DNA of 45,014 nt from Chloroflexota bacterium. GTDB taxonomy: Bacteria > Chloroflexota > Anaerolineae > Promineifilales > Promineifilaceae. This document shows, piece by piece, positions 7,209 to 15,782 of this stretch. The DNA is taken from the NCBI GenBank assembly GCA_024277135.1, contig JAJRVV010000150.1, positions 1 through 45,014 of the forward strand. Reading direction: 5' to 3'. The first letter of the stretch is position 1. Each line of letters opens with the position of its first letter. A program made the translations under genes and the position numbers. The notes under the pieces are model-generated. The model did not search any database, was not told the DNA's origin, and saw only the letters and a program-made list of their open reading frames with translations.

Positions 7209-8078
7209 TTAATAATGCGTCAAACTGCCGTCGGCGCGGGCGCGGTTGACGGCGAAGCGGAAGATGATAAGCGACAGGGGGAAGAGAAGCAGGCAAAAGA
7301 TGACCAGCGCCAGCAAATCGGGGGCCAATTCCGCCCAGGAAGCGCCGCCGATGAGGGAGAGGCGCATGGCGCGCAGGGCGTAGGTGATGGGCAGCAGTTT
7401 GGCGATGGCTTGCAGCCAGCCGGGCAAGATTTCTATCGGATAAAAGACGCCGCCGATCAGGTTGGCCAGGTTGCCCAGCAAGCCGGTGATGGGGTCGCCC
7501 CGTTTGATGACCATGATGACGCCGGCGGTGATGATGCCGATGCTGGCGAAGGAGAGGATGGACAACAATAGGGTGACGATGGCGGCAGCGTAATTGGCCC
7601 CGCCCAAACTCACACCCAACAGCAAGGTGCCAATCGATAAATAAACCAATACGCGAAAGGTGGTGAAGAGATAGCTCCACACGGCCGATCCCACAATGAT
7701 CAGCGAAACTGGCGTGGGCGTCATCAACATCGCCTCCAGCGTGCCAGTGGTTTGCGCTTGGCGCAAGGCGCGGGCGAAGCCGGTCAGCCCCACGCCGAAG
7801 TAGCTGCCAAAAGCGACGCCGATGAGGACAAAAGCAAAGTAATCGCCGCCATACGCCGCCAGCGCGTCTTGGGCCGAATCCCCCACTAACTCCGACAAAA
7901 AGAAGAAGATGAAGGCGCTGAAAAAGATGCCGCCGATGCTGACCAGAAAGGAGAGCCGGTAGCTGGTTTCGGTGAAAAAGTCGCGGACGAGGAAGGCGCG
8001 TAGGAGACGGGTGACGGCCGTCAACGACCAGATGACGCGACGACCAGGTGACAAGGCGATGACGCTTTCATCCTTCAT
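7209..8078 (-). CDS. ABC-2 type transporter permease
   Basis: A 289-residue membrane protein with about six hydrophobic helices, of the ABC-2 (DrrB/NodJ-like) permease family. The family region around GVFYPIEILPGWLQAIAKLLP (about 220-240) sits before the last helices, as in daunorubicin/polysaccharide exporters. It follows its ATPase by 3 nt, so the two form an operon and probably a 2+2 exporter. The ATG at 8078 lies inside a GGATGAA heptamer array, so its first residues (MKDES) are repeat-encoded. Substrate unknown; drug, lipid or polymer export are all possible. Confidence 0.88.
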   Translation of the reverse strand: MKDESVIALSPGRRVIWSLTAVTRLLRAFLVRDFFTETSYRLSFLVSIGGIFFSAFIFFFLSELVGDSAQDALAAYGGDYFAFVLIGVAFGSYFGVGLTGFARALRQAQTTGTLEAMLMTPTPVSLIIVGSAVWSYLFTTFRVLVYLSIGTLLLGVSLGGANYAAAIVTLLLSILSFASIGIITAGVIMVIKRGDPITGLLGNLANLIGGVFYPIEILPGWLQAIAKLLPITYALRAMRLSLIGGASWAELAPDLLALVIFCLLLFPLSLIIFRFAVNRARADGSLTHY

Positions 8079-8094
8079 CCTTCACCTCTCATCC
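8067..8094 (-). repeat. GGATGAA heptamer array forming a stop/start junction
   Basis: On the minus strand four units (GGATGAG, AGGTGAA, GGATGAA, GGATGAA) follow at 7-nt spacing. The ATPase stop TGA (8084-8082) and the permease start ATG (8078-8076) both fall inside the array, and GGTGAAGG just before the ATG can serve as ribosome site. Confidence 0.85.
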
Positions 8095-9035
8095 TTCGTA
8101 AAATGGTCGAACACTTCTTCCAGGGTGGGCGGGTGGCTGTCAATGGCGCGGATGGGGATGTGGCGGTCGCGCAGGGCGTCGAGCACGGCCGTCAACAACC
8201 CATCATTTTCGGCGGCGGTGAAGCTGAGGCGATGGGCTGTGCGTTGCACGGGGAGGTGGGAGAGGACGGCCGTATCCACCGGCGCATCCAGCGTAAGGGT
8301 GTACCGCTGCCGGGGGCCAAGCTGCCGTTTCAGCGCCGCCGGATCGCCCACAGCCCGAATCCGCCCCCGGTGCATCAACGCCACTTGTTGACATAACTTT
8401 TCAGCCTCCGCCAAATCATGCGTGATCAGAAAAACCGTCACCCCCTGCTGCGCCATCAGCCGCCGGATGAGGTGGTGCAGCCGCTGGGTGGCGGCAGGGT
8501 CGAGGCTGCGGGTCGGTTCGTCCAGAAAGAGCAGGCGGGGCCGGTGCAGCAAACTGCGGGCAATCGCCAACCGCTGTTTCATGCCGCTGGAGAAGGCGCT
8601 GAAGCGGCGGTCGGCCACATCCAGCAGGTCAACGGCCGTCAACACCTCCCGCACCCGTTCGTCGGCGGCACGGCCGTGCAGCCCATACATCGCCGCGAAA
8701 AAGAGCAGGTTGCGCCGCGCCGAAAGCCGCCAATAAAAACTGCGTTCGTCAGACACCACCAACCCCACCGCCGCCCGAATGGCGCCCGCCCGCCGCAAAT
8801 CATACCCGGCGACGACGGCCGCGCCCCGCGTGGGCAAAATCAAGGTGCAGAGCATCTTCACCAGCGTGGTTTTGCCCGCCCCATTCGGCCCCAACAGTCC
8901 AAACAGCGTCCCCTCCGGCACGGACAGGGTGATGTCGGCGACGGCCGTCACCGGCGGCGTCCGCGCCATCCGCCGCCATCCTTGCGGCTTGTCATATATT
9001 TTGGTGAGTTGGCGGGTTTCGATGGCGATCTCCAT
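8082..9035 (-). CDS. ABC transporter ATP-binding protein
   Basis: A 317-residue ATPase. Walker A is GPNGAGKTT (about 46-54), the signature FSSGMKQRLAIARSLL (about 145-160), Walker B LLFLDEP and the H-loop LITHD. The C-terminal extension is typical of the CcmA/DrrA exporter subfamily. ATG 9035 is chosen because residues MEIAIETRQLTKIYD are the normal ABC start; the frame is open further upstream but that part crosses an intergenic inverted repeat and overlaps the divergent M16 gene. The ribosome site is weak. It is the first gene of the exporter operon. The C-terminal KDER is encoded by the GGATGAA array. Confidence 0.92.
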   Translation of the reverse strand: MEIAIETRQLTKIYDKPQGWRRMARTPPVTAVADITLSVPEGTLFGLLGPNGAGKTTLVKMLCTLILPTRGAAVVAGYDLRRAGAIRAAVGLVVSDERSFYWRLSARRNLLFFAAMYGLHGRAADERVREVLTAVDLLDVADRRFSAFSSGMKQRLAIARSLLHRPRLLFLDEPTRSLDPAATQRLHHLIRRLMAQQGVTVFLITHDLAEAEKLCQQVALMHRGRIRAVGDPAALKRQLGPRQRYTLTLDAPVDTAVLSHLPVQRTAHRLSFTAAENDGLLTAVLDALRDRHIPIRAIDSHPPTLEEVFDHFTKDER

Positions 9036-9078
9036 GACGGCGGTAGTGTAGTGGAGACGGCCGCTTTCGCCAACCCGC

Positions 9079-9140
9079 AGACATCCGATTTCTTGTTCAA
9101 AGTAACAGTTGTTTATTTGACAACAAGAAATCGGATGTCT
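9079..9140. repeat. Inverted repeat AGACATCCGATTTCTTGTT, copy 1
   Basis: Perfect 19-bp arms (9079-9097 and 9122-9140) surround a 24-nt AT-rich loop between the divergent exporter and M16 genes. The core AGACATCCGATTTCT recurs three times at 42403-42511. It lies just upstream of the candidate M16 promoter. Confidence 0.9.
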
Positions 9141-9145
9141 TATCG

Positions 9146-9175
9146 TTACCCCATTCCCCAGACCCACGCTATAAT
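9146..9175 (+). promoter_or_regulatory. Candidate promoter of the M16 peptidase gene
   Basis: A perfect TATAAT (9170-9175) lies 31 nt before the start codon, with TTACCC 18 nt further upstream as a weak -35 box (3 of 6). Confidence 0.5.
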
Positions 9176-9206
9176 TTCCGGCACGCAATTCATACCAGGA
9201 AACCAT

Positions 9207-10493
9207 ATGGCAAAACCACAACCCGTCACCAAAACCACCCTGGCCAACGGCCTCACCATCATCCTCAAAGAAATGCGCCACGCTCCCGTCGCCAGTTTCA
9301 TGCTCTGGTACCGGGTGGGCAGCCGCAACGAACGGCCGGGCATCACCGGCGTTTCCCATTGGGTGGAACACATGATGTTTCGCGGCACGCCCACCTTCCC
9401 CAGCGGCGTGCTGGATCGGCTGGTCTCCCGCGAGGGCGGCCATTGGAACGCCTTCACCTGGCTCGATTTCACCGCTTATTACGAAACGATGCCGGCGCGC
9501 CGCATTGATCTGGCGCTGCGGCTGGAAGCGGATCGGATGGTACACGCGCTCATGTCGCCCGACGATGTGGAAGCGGAGCGCACCGTCATTTTGTCGGAGC
9601 GGGGCATGTACCAGAACGACCCCCAATTCCGGCTGAACGAGGCGTTGACCGCCGCCGCCTTTCGCGTCCATCCCTACCGCCACGAGGTCATCGGGTACGA
9701 GACGGATTTGCGGACGATGACCCGCGACGATTTACTGGCCCATTACCGGCGCCATTACGCGCCCAACAACGCGGTGGCGGTGGCAGTGGGGGATTTTGAC
9801 ACGGCCGTCATGCTGAACCGTATCACCGAACTGTTTGGCCCCATCCCGGCGGGGGAGACGGCCGCGCCTGACATCCCAGACGAACCGCCGCAAACAGAAG
9901 AACAGCGCGTCGTCGTCAACGGGCCGGACAGCACCCCCCATCTCATCTACGCCTACAAAGCGCCGCCCGCCGCCCATCCCGACTATCTGCCCCTCAGTCT
10001 GCTCAACGCCGCTTTCACCGGTGGCAGCAGTTTGGGCATGTTCGGCGGCGGCGGTTCCAACAAAAGCTCGCGGCTGTACCGGGCGCTGGTGTCCACCGAG
10101 TTGGCCGTTGCCGCCCGCGGCGGCCTGACGCCCTCGGCCGACCCGTTTTTGTACATGATCAACGTGACCGCGCGCAACGGCCGTGCCCTGGACGAGATCG
10201 AATCAGCATTGGAAAAGGAGATCGCCCGGTTGACGACCGACCCCATCACCCAGGCCGATTTGGACAAAGCGCTGAAACGAGCCAAAGCGGGCTTCGTCAT
10301 GGCCGGGGAAAGCATCACCGGCCAGACCCAACTGTTGGGATTGGCGGAAACGGTGGTTGGCGATTATAGCTGGTTTGAAAATGTATTGGCGCAGCTGAAC
10401 ACAGTGACGCTGGCCGACATCGAGCGCGTCCGCGCCGCCTATTTGCGGCCGGATCAACGAACGGTAGGCTGGTATGAGAAGGATGAAGGATGA
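9207..10493 (+). CDS. M16 family zinc metallopeptidase (catalytic subunit)
   Basis: A 428-residue pitrilysin/M16B peptidase. The inverted zinc motif HWVEH is at 51-55 and the third ligand is probably E131 in ERTVILSERGM, at the usual distance, so it should be active. The second half is the usual non-catalytic M16 domain. There is no signal peptide, so a cytoplasmic role in peptide degradation or processing is likely. ATG 9207 has AGGA 6 nt upstream; the open frame reaching back to 8418 is the shadow of the opposite-strand ATPase. Its probable partner without zinc ligands is at 14478. Its last residues (KDEG) and TGA come from a GGATGAA array. Confidence 0.93.
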   Translation: MAKPQPVTKTTLANGLTIILKEMRHAPVASFMLWYRVGSRNERPGITGVSHWVEHMMFRGTPTFPSGVLDRLVSREGGHWNAFTWLDFTAYYETMPARRIDLALRLEADRMVHALMSPDDVEAERTVILSERGMYQNDPQFRLNEALTAAAFRVHPYRHEVIGYETDLRTMTRDDLLAHYRRHYAPNNAVAVAVGDFDTAVMLNRITELFGPIPAGETAAPDIPDEPPQTEEQRVVVNGPDSTPHLIYAYKAPPAAHPDYLPLSLLNAAFTGGSSLGMFGGGGSNKSSRLYRALVSTELAVAARGGLTPSADPFLYMINVTARNGRALDEIESALEKEIARLTTDPITQADLDKALKRAKAGFVMAGESITGQTQLLGLAETVVGDYSWFENVLAQLNTVTLADIERVRAAYLRPDQRTVGWYEKDEG

Positions 10494-10515
10494 AGGATGA
10501 AGGTGGAAGGATGAA
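10481..10515 (+). repeat. Five-unit GGATGAA heptamer array at a gene junction
   Basis: Three GGATGAA units, one GGTGGAA and one more GGATGAA follow without a gap. The M16 stop (10491-10493) and both possible lipoprotein starts (10490 and 10511) lie inside it. Confidence 0.9.
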
Positions 10516-11122
10516 GGTTGTTTTTTGGCTGGGATGGGCGCTGGTGTTGACGGGATGTTTGGGAGTGGAGACGGTGGTGACTGTGCCGGCGCCGACAGCA
10601 GCGGTGACGGCAACGGCCGTGCCCGCCACCAGCGAACCAATCGCCCTGCCTACCAGCGAACCAACCAATCAGCCCACCAGTCAACCCATCGCCCAACCAA
10701 CCGATGAACCCAGACCCGCGCCGACAACGGCAAGCGAGGCAAGTTCCATGAATCAAGCCAATGCCGACGTTCTCTTTGTGCGCGCGGTGCAAACCGGCGA
10801 TGAGACCTGGACATTTTCCGTCACCGCAGCCCACCCTGACACCGGCTGGGAGGATTACGCCGATGGTTGGGATGTGCTGCTGCCGGATGGCGCCGTCATC
10901 CTGCCCAATCCCGACAACCCATTCACCCGCCTGCTGGTACACCCCCATGTGGATGAACAACCTTTCACCCGCAGCCAGAGCCGGATCGTCATCCCGGAGG
11001 AGGTGACGGCCGTCACCGTCCGCGCCCATGATTTACTGGATGGCTTTGGCGGACAAGAAGTGACAGTGGATTTAACAGTTGATTCCGGCCCCAATTTTGA
11101 AGTAGAAAAACCCGGCTCCTGA
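10511..11122 (+). CDS. Predicted lipoprotein of unknown function
   Basis: A 203-residue protein with a lipoprotein signal: MKVVFWLGWALVLTGC, lipobox Cys at 16. A Thr/Pro/Gln-rich low-complexity linker (about 20-75) leads to a C-terminal domain of about 115 residues with alternating strand-like segments. No enzyme motif or known family was recognised. ATG 10511 gives a clean signal peptide; the alternative at 10490 overlaps the previous stop and adds seven repeat-encoded residues. It is probably anchored on the outer face of the membrane and co-transcribed with the M16 gene. Confidence 0.8.
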   Translation: MKVVFWLGWALVLTGCLGVETVVTVPAPTAAVTATAVPATSEPIALPTSEPTNQPTSQPIAQPTDEPRPAPTTASEASSMNQANADVLFVRAVQTGDETWTFSVTAAHPDTGWEDYADGWDVLLPDGAVILPNPDNPFTRLLVHPHVDEQPFTRSQSRIVIPEEVTAVTVRAHDLLDGFGGQEVTVDLTVDSGPNFEVEKPGS

Positions 11123-11138
11123 TCTTTCCGTTTCGGTT

Positions 11139-12926
11139 ATGAAATCCATCCTCCGTACCCTCACCGAGGCTATCAAACACCTGAACGTGGCGCGCAACCT
11201 GCCCGATTATTTTGACCGGGAAGAGCGGCGTCTGGTCGTCCAATCCATCATCATCGGCGTGGCGGTGTGGGCGGTGGTCTTTTCATTGGAAACGGCCGTC
11301 GAATGGGCCTTTGAAACCACCCTCCACTTTTTAGAAAATGGCCCCACGCTTTTCCTCGTCTTTGCGCCCCTGCTGGCCGGCGCCCTCATCGTCGCCGCCA
11401 TCACCCGCTTCCGCGCCGCCACCATCCATTACCGGGACGACGCGGGGCGCATCCACGAACTCAACGACGTGGAAGGAGACGGCCTGGAGCGCGCCATCTC
11501 CCTCTACTACGCCTCCGAGCCAACCTTTGAGCAGGCGCTCACCGGGCAAGAAGGGGTGGACGCGCGCTGGCAGTTGCCCACCTTCACCCTGGCCGCCCGC
11601 AAATTTTTGGCGACGCTGGTGACGTTGGGCAGCGGCGGCAGCGGCGGCCTGGAAGCCAGCGTCACCTTGATTGGCGAGAGCGTTTCCGCCGGGCTGTTCA
11701 AACCCAATCCGCTGGTCAACATGGCCGACCGGCGCGTCAACCTGCTCAGCCGGATGTGGCGCTGGTGGCGGGCCAACGACCCCGATGATTTGCAGACGGC
11801 GCAACTCAGCGGCATCGCCGCCGCCGTAGCCGTTTTGTTGGGCGCGCCCTTCGCCGCCGCCTTCTTCGCCACCGAGGTCATGTACCGCCGCCGCCCCATC
11901 ATCGAAAAATTGGTTTATTCGCTCATCTCGGCGTTGACCGCTTACTTTCTCACCAATGTCGTCAGCGCCGGACACACCGCTATTTTTGAGGTGGAAGCGC
12001 TTTTTTTGCCTCCTTCCAGCCTGCGTTATTTTGCCGTGTTGTCGTTGATGGCGGCCGTCATCTCCCTGGTGAGCATTTATTTCAGCCGTCTCCGCGCCAT
12101 TTTTGAAGAGGGGTTTCATCGCCTGCAACAAGATGTGTGGCGGCGGCATCTGACGGGCGCGGCCGTCACCGGTGGGATGGCGGTGTTGGTGGCCTGGGGA
12201 TTAGGGGCGCTGGATTTGACGGATCGGGGGCTGGAGTTGGTGTTGGGGCCGGGAACGACGGCCGTCAACATGGCGCTGGCCGGCGAATTGACGATGACGG
12301 TGGCGTTGGTAGCCCTGCTGGCCAAGATGGTGGCCACGTTAGCCACCATTGGCTCCGGCGGCTCGGCCGGGCTGCTGGTTCCCTCCCTCTTTTTCGGCGC
12401 CATGGTCGCCGCCGCCTTTGCCGACTGGTTTGGCTACCAACCGATGGCGCTCATCATCCCGGCCATGACGGCCGTGCTGGTCGCCATCGTCAATGTGCCC
12501 CTGGCCGCGATTTTGTTCACGGTGGAAGTGTTCGGCGCCGCCTACATGGTTCCCGCTTTGCTGGCGCTGGTGGTCACCTCCATTCTGGCCCATGAGAACA
12601 CCATTTATCGGACGCAAAGGGAAAAGTATGACGGCCGTCAGATCGTCCCCGGCGTCAGCGTGCGCCGGGTGACAGTGCCGCCCGCCTGGGACAAGCAATC
12701 GTTGATTGACCTGGACTTTCGCCGCCGTTTTGACTTGAACGTGATCGGCCTGGTAGACCGGCATCATCCGCAGGGGATGACGGCCGTGCAGCTCGATCTG
12801 CCGCCCGCAAAACCGCTGGCGGCCGGGGACATCCTGGTGGCGCTGGGCGCGGACGAGAAGCTGGCGGCGCTGGCGGCGGCGATTGCCGACAATCCGGCGG
12901 ACGAGAGCCAACCGGCCCATGATTGA
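11139..12926 (+). CDS. ClC-family chloride channel or H+/Cl- antiporter with C-terminal TrkA-C-like domain
   Basis: A 595-residue membrane protein. After a long N-terminus the ClC core carries the ion-path motifs in variant form: GSGGSGGLEASVTLIGE (about 166-182) at the GREGP position and GSGGSAGLLVPSLFFGA (about 406-422) at the GxFxP position. The GREGP glutamate of proton-coupled transporters is not in its usual place, so the transport mode is uncertain. The last 80 or so residues look like a TrkA-C/RCK-C regulatory domain in the cytoplasm. It overlaps the next gene by 8 nt. Confidence 0.88.
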   Translation: MKSILRTLTEAIKHLNVARNLPDYFDREERRLVVQSIIIGVAVWAVVFSLETAVEWAFETTLHFLENGPTLFLVFAPLLAGALIVAAITRFRAATIHYRDDAGRIHELNDVEGDGLERAISLYYASEPTFEQALTGQEGVDARWQLPTFTLAARKFLATLVTLGSGGSGGLEASVTLIGESVSAGLFKPNPLVNMADRRVNLLSRMWRWWRANDPDDLQTAQLSGIAAAVAVLLGAPFAAAFFATEVMYRRRPIIEKLVYSLISALTAYFLTNVVSAGHTAIFEVEALFLPPSSLRYFAVLSLMAAVISLVSIYFSRLRAIFEEGFHRLQQDVWRRHLTGAAVTGGMAVLVAWGLGALDLTDRGLELVLGPGTTAVNMALAGELTMTVALVALLAKMVATLATIGSGGSAGLLVPSLFFGAMVAAAFADWFGYQPMALIIPAMTAVLVAIVNVPLAAILFTVEVFGAAYMVPALLALVVTSILAHENTIYRTQREKYDGRQIVPGVSVRRVTVPPAWDKQSLIDLDFRRRFDLNVIGLVDRHHPQGMTAVQLDLPPAKPLAAGDILVALGADEKLAALAAAIADNPADESQPAHD

Positions 12927-13593
12927 TTTCAAGCGCATTTACAGCGCCCAGGCCGAGGCGTATGAGCGGCTGGTGGCACATGAGGATTATGAGGGGAATT
13001 TACTGCCGGCGCTGCGGGAAATACGGCCGTTTTCCGGCCAAACCGTCGTCGAATTAGGCGCGGGAACCGGGCGGCTGACCCGCCTGATCGCCCCCCACGC
13101 CCATCAATTTATCGCCCTGGACATTTCTGCCCACATGCTGGCCCGCGCCGCCGACTGCGCCGCCCACCGGGCCGTGGCCGATAACCGCCGCCTGCCCCTC
13201 CCGGACAACGTGGCTGACGTGGCGCTGGCCGGGTGGACACTGGGGCATTTTCCCGGCTGGTACGCCGATTGGCAGGCAGAAATTGGGTTGGCGTTGGCCG
13301 AGATGGAGCGGATTTTGAAACCGGGGGGGACGGCCGTCATCATCGAAACATTGGGCACTGGCCGCCAAACACCTCGGCCGCCAGCCCCCCATCTGGCGGC
13401 GTATTACCGTTGGCTGGAGCAAACACACGGCTGCCAACACCGCTGGATTCGCACCGATTACCGCTTTGCTTCCGCCCAAGACGCCGCCGACAGCGCCCGT
13501 TTCTTCTTTGGCGACGAACTGGCCGACCAAATCCTGATAGAGAACAGCCCCATTCTGGCCGAATGCACCGGCATCTGGTGGAAGGTGATGTGA
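12919..13593 (+). CDS. Class I SAM-dependent methyltransferase
   Basis: A 224-residue enzyme with motif I VVELGAGTGRLTRLI (about 44-58), an acidic residue ending strand 2 (FIALDIS), and a DVALAGWTLGHFPGW segment at motif II/III. This is the Methyltransf_11/UbiE-like fold. There is no membrane segment. ATG 12919 lies inside the ClC stop region (8-nt overlap), implying translational coupling; the upstream open frame is ClC shadow. Substrate unknown, small molecule more likely than nucleic acid. Confidence 0.85.
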   Translation: MIDFKRIYSAQAEAYERLVAHEDYEGNLLPALREIRPFSGQTVVELGAGTGRLTRLIAPHAHQFIALDISAHMLARAADCAAHRAVADNRRLPLPDNVADVALAGWTLGHFPGWYADWQAEIGLALAEMERILKPGGTAVIIETLGTGRQTPRPPAPHLAAYYRWLEQTHGCQHRWIRTDYRFASAQDAADSARFFFGDELADQILIENSPILAECTGIWWKVM

Positions 13594-13596
13594 GGG

Positions 13597-13674
13597 TTTT
13601 GATTTTGGATTTCCGATTTTTGATTTTGGATTGGAGACATGCTGGCTTCATCTTTCATCCTTCCGCCTTCTCCT
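13597..13674. repeat. Heptamer arrays TTTTGAT (five units) and TTCATCC
   Basis: TTTTGAT, TTTGGAT, TTCCGAT, TTTTGAT and TTTGGAT follow at exact 7-nt spacing (13597-13631), starting 3 nt after the methyltransferase stop. Sixteen nt later TTCATCT, TTCATCC, TTCCGCC and TTCTCCT (13647-13674) repeat the period as the complement of the GGATGAA unit. Confidence 0.85.
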
Positions 13675-13758
13675 CTGCCTTTGTCTCATCGTCTGTGCTA
13701 GAATAAAGGCGATGACTGGGTCTATTACATTGCTCAAATGTATCTTCTCAATAACTTG

Positions 13759-13830
13759 GGGTAGCTGTGGCCGGTCTCCTGACCGAGCCACCGGTGGACC
13801 GGCCACAGCCCCATAAAATTGAGATGTTAC
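13759..13830. repeat. Partial copy of the GTGGCCGG palindrome
   Basis: This stretch carries CTGTGGCCGG...CCGGCCACAG arms and ends with a CCCCATAAAATTGAGATGTT block. It matches the terminal palindrome at 44873-45014 but with deletions in the left arm and centre. It lies 23 nt before the DUF433 gene and makes a spurious N-terminal extension of that frame. Confidence 0.85.
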
Positions 13831-13853
13831 GCTCAAATGGAGATACAATCAAG

Positions 13854-14108
13854 ATGAAAGCAAAATTTATGGGACGTTATATTGTCACTGATCCAGAGAT
13901 TTGTCATGGTAAACCAACCTTTCGTGGGACGCGCATTCTAGTAGCTGATGTTTTAGAACAAGTTGCTGATGGGTTGGCTTGGGAAACGATTATTGAAGAA
14001 TGGCGAGATAGTATCAGCTATGAAGCAATAGCCGAAGCGGTCAGACTGTCAAGGCAGGCTTTCCTTGAAAATATAGACAGGTACGTTTTGGAACCATTGG
14101 CCGCGTGA
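13854..14108 (+). CDS. DUF433 protein, probable antitoxin-like partner
   Basis: An 84-residue protein with the DUF433 signature: ITDPEIC-like VTDPEICHGKPTFRGTRI (11-28), then a helix-turn-helix-like part. DUF433 proteins are often encoded directly before PIN-like DUF5615 proteins, and that is the case here (4-nt GTGA overlap). The pair is often read as a toxin-antitoxin-type module; activity is not shown by the sequence. ATG 13854 fits the family start; the extension back to 13767 is repeat. The segment is AT-richer than its neighbours and lacks the ACGGCCGT octamer, suggesting recent arrival. Confidence 0.88.
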   Translation: MKAKFMGRYIVTDPEICHGKPTFRGTRILVADVLEQVADGLAWETIIEEWRDSISYEAIAEAVRLSRQAFLENIDRYVLEPLAA

Positions 14109-14494
14109 ACATTCTCGACGAAAACATTGTTGACAACCAACGTCGTCAATTAAAAAGCTGGCGCATTTCTGTACGCCAGATTGGTTATGAAGCAGGCAAA
14201 AAAGGAATGAAAGATCGTGCAATCATCCCTTTTTTGCATAAACTGAGCCAACCCACTTTTTTTACCCGTGATGATGACTTTTATGAGCGTAGATTATGCC
14301 ATTCCGGGTATTGTCTGGTTTATCTTGATGTCAGAAAGGAAGAAGTTGCTGTTTTTGTCCGTCGCGTACTTCGACAACGAGTATTCAAAACAAAAGCCAA
14401 GCGTATGGGCAAGGTGATTCGCGCTTCGCACGTTGGCTTGTCGGTCTGGAACCTTCACGTTGAAAAAGAGGAACATCTTGATTGGGATAAGTAG
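14105..14494 (+). CDS. DUF5615-type PIN-like protein, probable toxin-like partner
   Basis: A 129-residue protein starting with GTG in the overlap with DUF433. Early acidic residues (ILDENI, 3-8) and the later FTRDDDFY (about 53-60) match the acidic pocket of PIN-like Mut7-C/DUF5615 folds, which are predicted RNases. Three Asp in the DDD stretch are intact. It overlaps the following M16 gene by 17 nt. Base composition is lower in GC than in the surrounding genes. Function as a nuclease toxin is family-based inference. Confidence 0.83.
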   Translation: MNILDENIVDNQRRQLKSWRISVRQIGYEAGKKGMKDRAIIPFLHKLSQPTFFTRDDDFYERRLCHSGYCLVYLDVRKEEVAVFVRRVLRQRVFKTKAKRMGKVIRASHVGLSVWNLHVEKEEHLDWDK

Positions 14495-15782
14495 TTTTGG
14501 CGTAGATTCCCGTTACCCTGGCCCCGAAACGATCCACCGGCATCGCCTTGCCAACGGCATCACCTTGCTGGTCTATGAAAATTTCGCCAGTCAAGCCATC
14601 GTCATCGAAGGAGTGGTGCGGGCCGGCGCGTTGGGCGAGAGCCGGGCCACGGCCGGGCTGGCCAACCTGACGGCCGCCTCCCTCATGCGCGGTTCATCCA
14701 AACGAGCGTTTGAGCAAATTTACGAAGACCTGGAATCGGTGGGGGCCGATTTGGGCTTCAGCAGCGGCTTCCACACCACCGGTTTTGCCGCCAACTGCCT
14801 GGTGGAGGACGTTGACCTGGCGCTGGACATTTTGGCCGATGCCATCCGCCGTCCCCTCTTCCCCGAAAAAGCGGTGGCGCAACTGCGCGGCCAGATTCTC
14901 ACCGGCCTGCAATTACGCGCCGACGACACCCAGCGCATGGCGCGGCTGACGTTTAACGAACTGTTGTATGCGGGGCATCCCTACGGCCGTTCCGCCAGCG
15001 GCTATCTCGATTCGGTGTCGCCGTTGACGCGGGATGATTTGGCTGCGTTTCACGGCCGTTTCTTTGGCCCGGAAGGGATGATCATCACCGTCGTCGGCGG
15101 CATTGGGGCTGAGGCGGTGGTAGAGAAGGTGACGGCCGCGCTGGGCGATTGGCAAAACCGGGATTATCAACCCCTGCCCGCCATGCCCGATGCGGAACGG
15201 CCGTCGGCGCTACGCCGCGCCCACGCCGCCCTGCCCGACAAAAGCCAGGCCGACATCGTCCTCGGCCTGCCCGGCCCCCGCCGCGCCGCCCCCGATTACC
15301 TTGACGCCAGCCTGATGAACACCATCCTGGGCGTGTTCGGCATGATGGGGCGCATCGGCCAAAGCGTGCGCGAGGAGCAGGGATTGGCTTACTACGCCTA
15401 CAGCAACTTACGCGGCGGCCTGGGGCCATCGCCGTGGACGGCCGCCGCTGGTGTGGCCCCCCAAAACGTGGCCCAAACCATCGCCAGCATCCGCCAGGAA
15501 ATCCGCCGCATCCAGAACGAACCCGTCTCCGCCGAGGAATTGGCCGATTGCCAGGCGTACCGCACCGGCTCCTTGCCCGTCAGTCTGGAAACCAACAGCG
15601 GATTGGCCGGCGTCATCACCGACATGGAGTTGTATAATTTGGGCCTGGACTATTTGCAGCGCTTCCCGGAAGAAATCCGCAGCATCACGCCGCAGCGCAT
15701 CCAGGCCGCCGCCCAAAAATATCTCAGCGCCGACCAAATCGCCATCGCCATCGCCGGCCCGGAAGAGAAGGATGAAGGATGA
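14478..15782 (+). CDS. M16 family peptidase-like protein, non-catalytic partner
   Basis: A 434-residue M16B-fold protein. The place of HxxEH reads AGLANLTAASLMRG, so zinc ligands are lost and it should be inactive alone. It is the expected partner of the active M16 protein at 9207; in many bacteria the two are adjacent and form a heterodimer. No ATG is available. TTG 14478 is chosen because AGAGGA lies 5 nt upstream, inside the end of the PIN-like gene. That odd overlap suggests the DUF433/PIN pair landed at the original 5' end. It ends in KDEG and TGA from a GGATGAA array. Confidence 0.87.
   Translation: MIGISSFGVDSRYPGPETIHRHRLANGITLLVYENFASQAIVIEGVVRAGALGESRATAGLANLTAASLMRGSSKRAFEQIYEDLESVGADLGFSSGFHTTGFAANCLVEDVDLALDILADAIRRPLFPEKAVAQLRGQILTGLQLRADDTQRMARLTFNELLYAGHPYGRSASGYLDSVSPLTRDDLAAFHGRFFGPEGMIITVVGGIGAEAVVEKVTAALGDWQNRDYQPLPAMPDAERPSALRRAHAALPDKSQADIVLGLPGPRRAAPDYLDASLMNTILGVFGMMGRIGQSVREEQGLAYYAYSNLRGGLGPSPWTAAAGVAPQNVAQTIASIRQEIRRIQNEPVSAEELADCQAYRTGSLPVSLETNSGLAGVITDMELYNLGLDYLQRFPEEIRSITPQRIQAAAQKYLSADQIAIAIAGPEEKDEG

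Noticed and set aside
8418..9206. N-terminal extension of the M16 frame
   Set aside because: It runs antisense through the ABC ATPase and an inverted repeat; family start, AGGA and TATAAT support ATG 9207.
9036..9683. N-terminal extension of the ABC ATPase frame
   Set aside because: It overlaps the divergent M16 gene and crosses the 9079-9140 repeat; not ABC-like.
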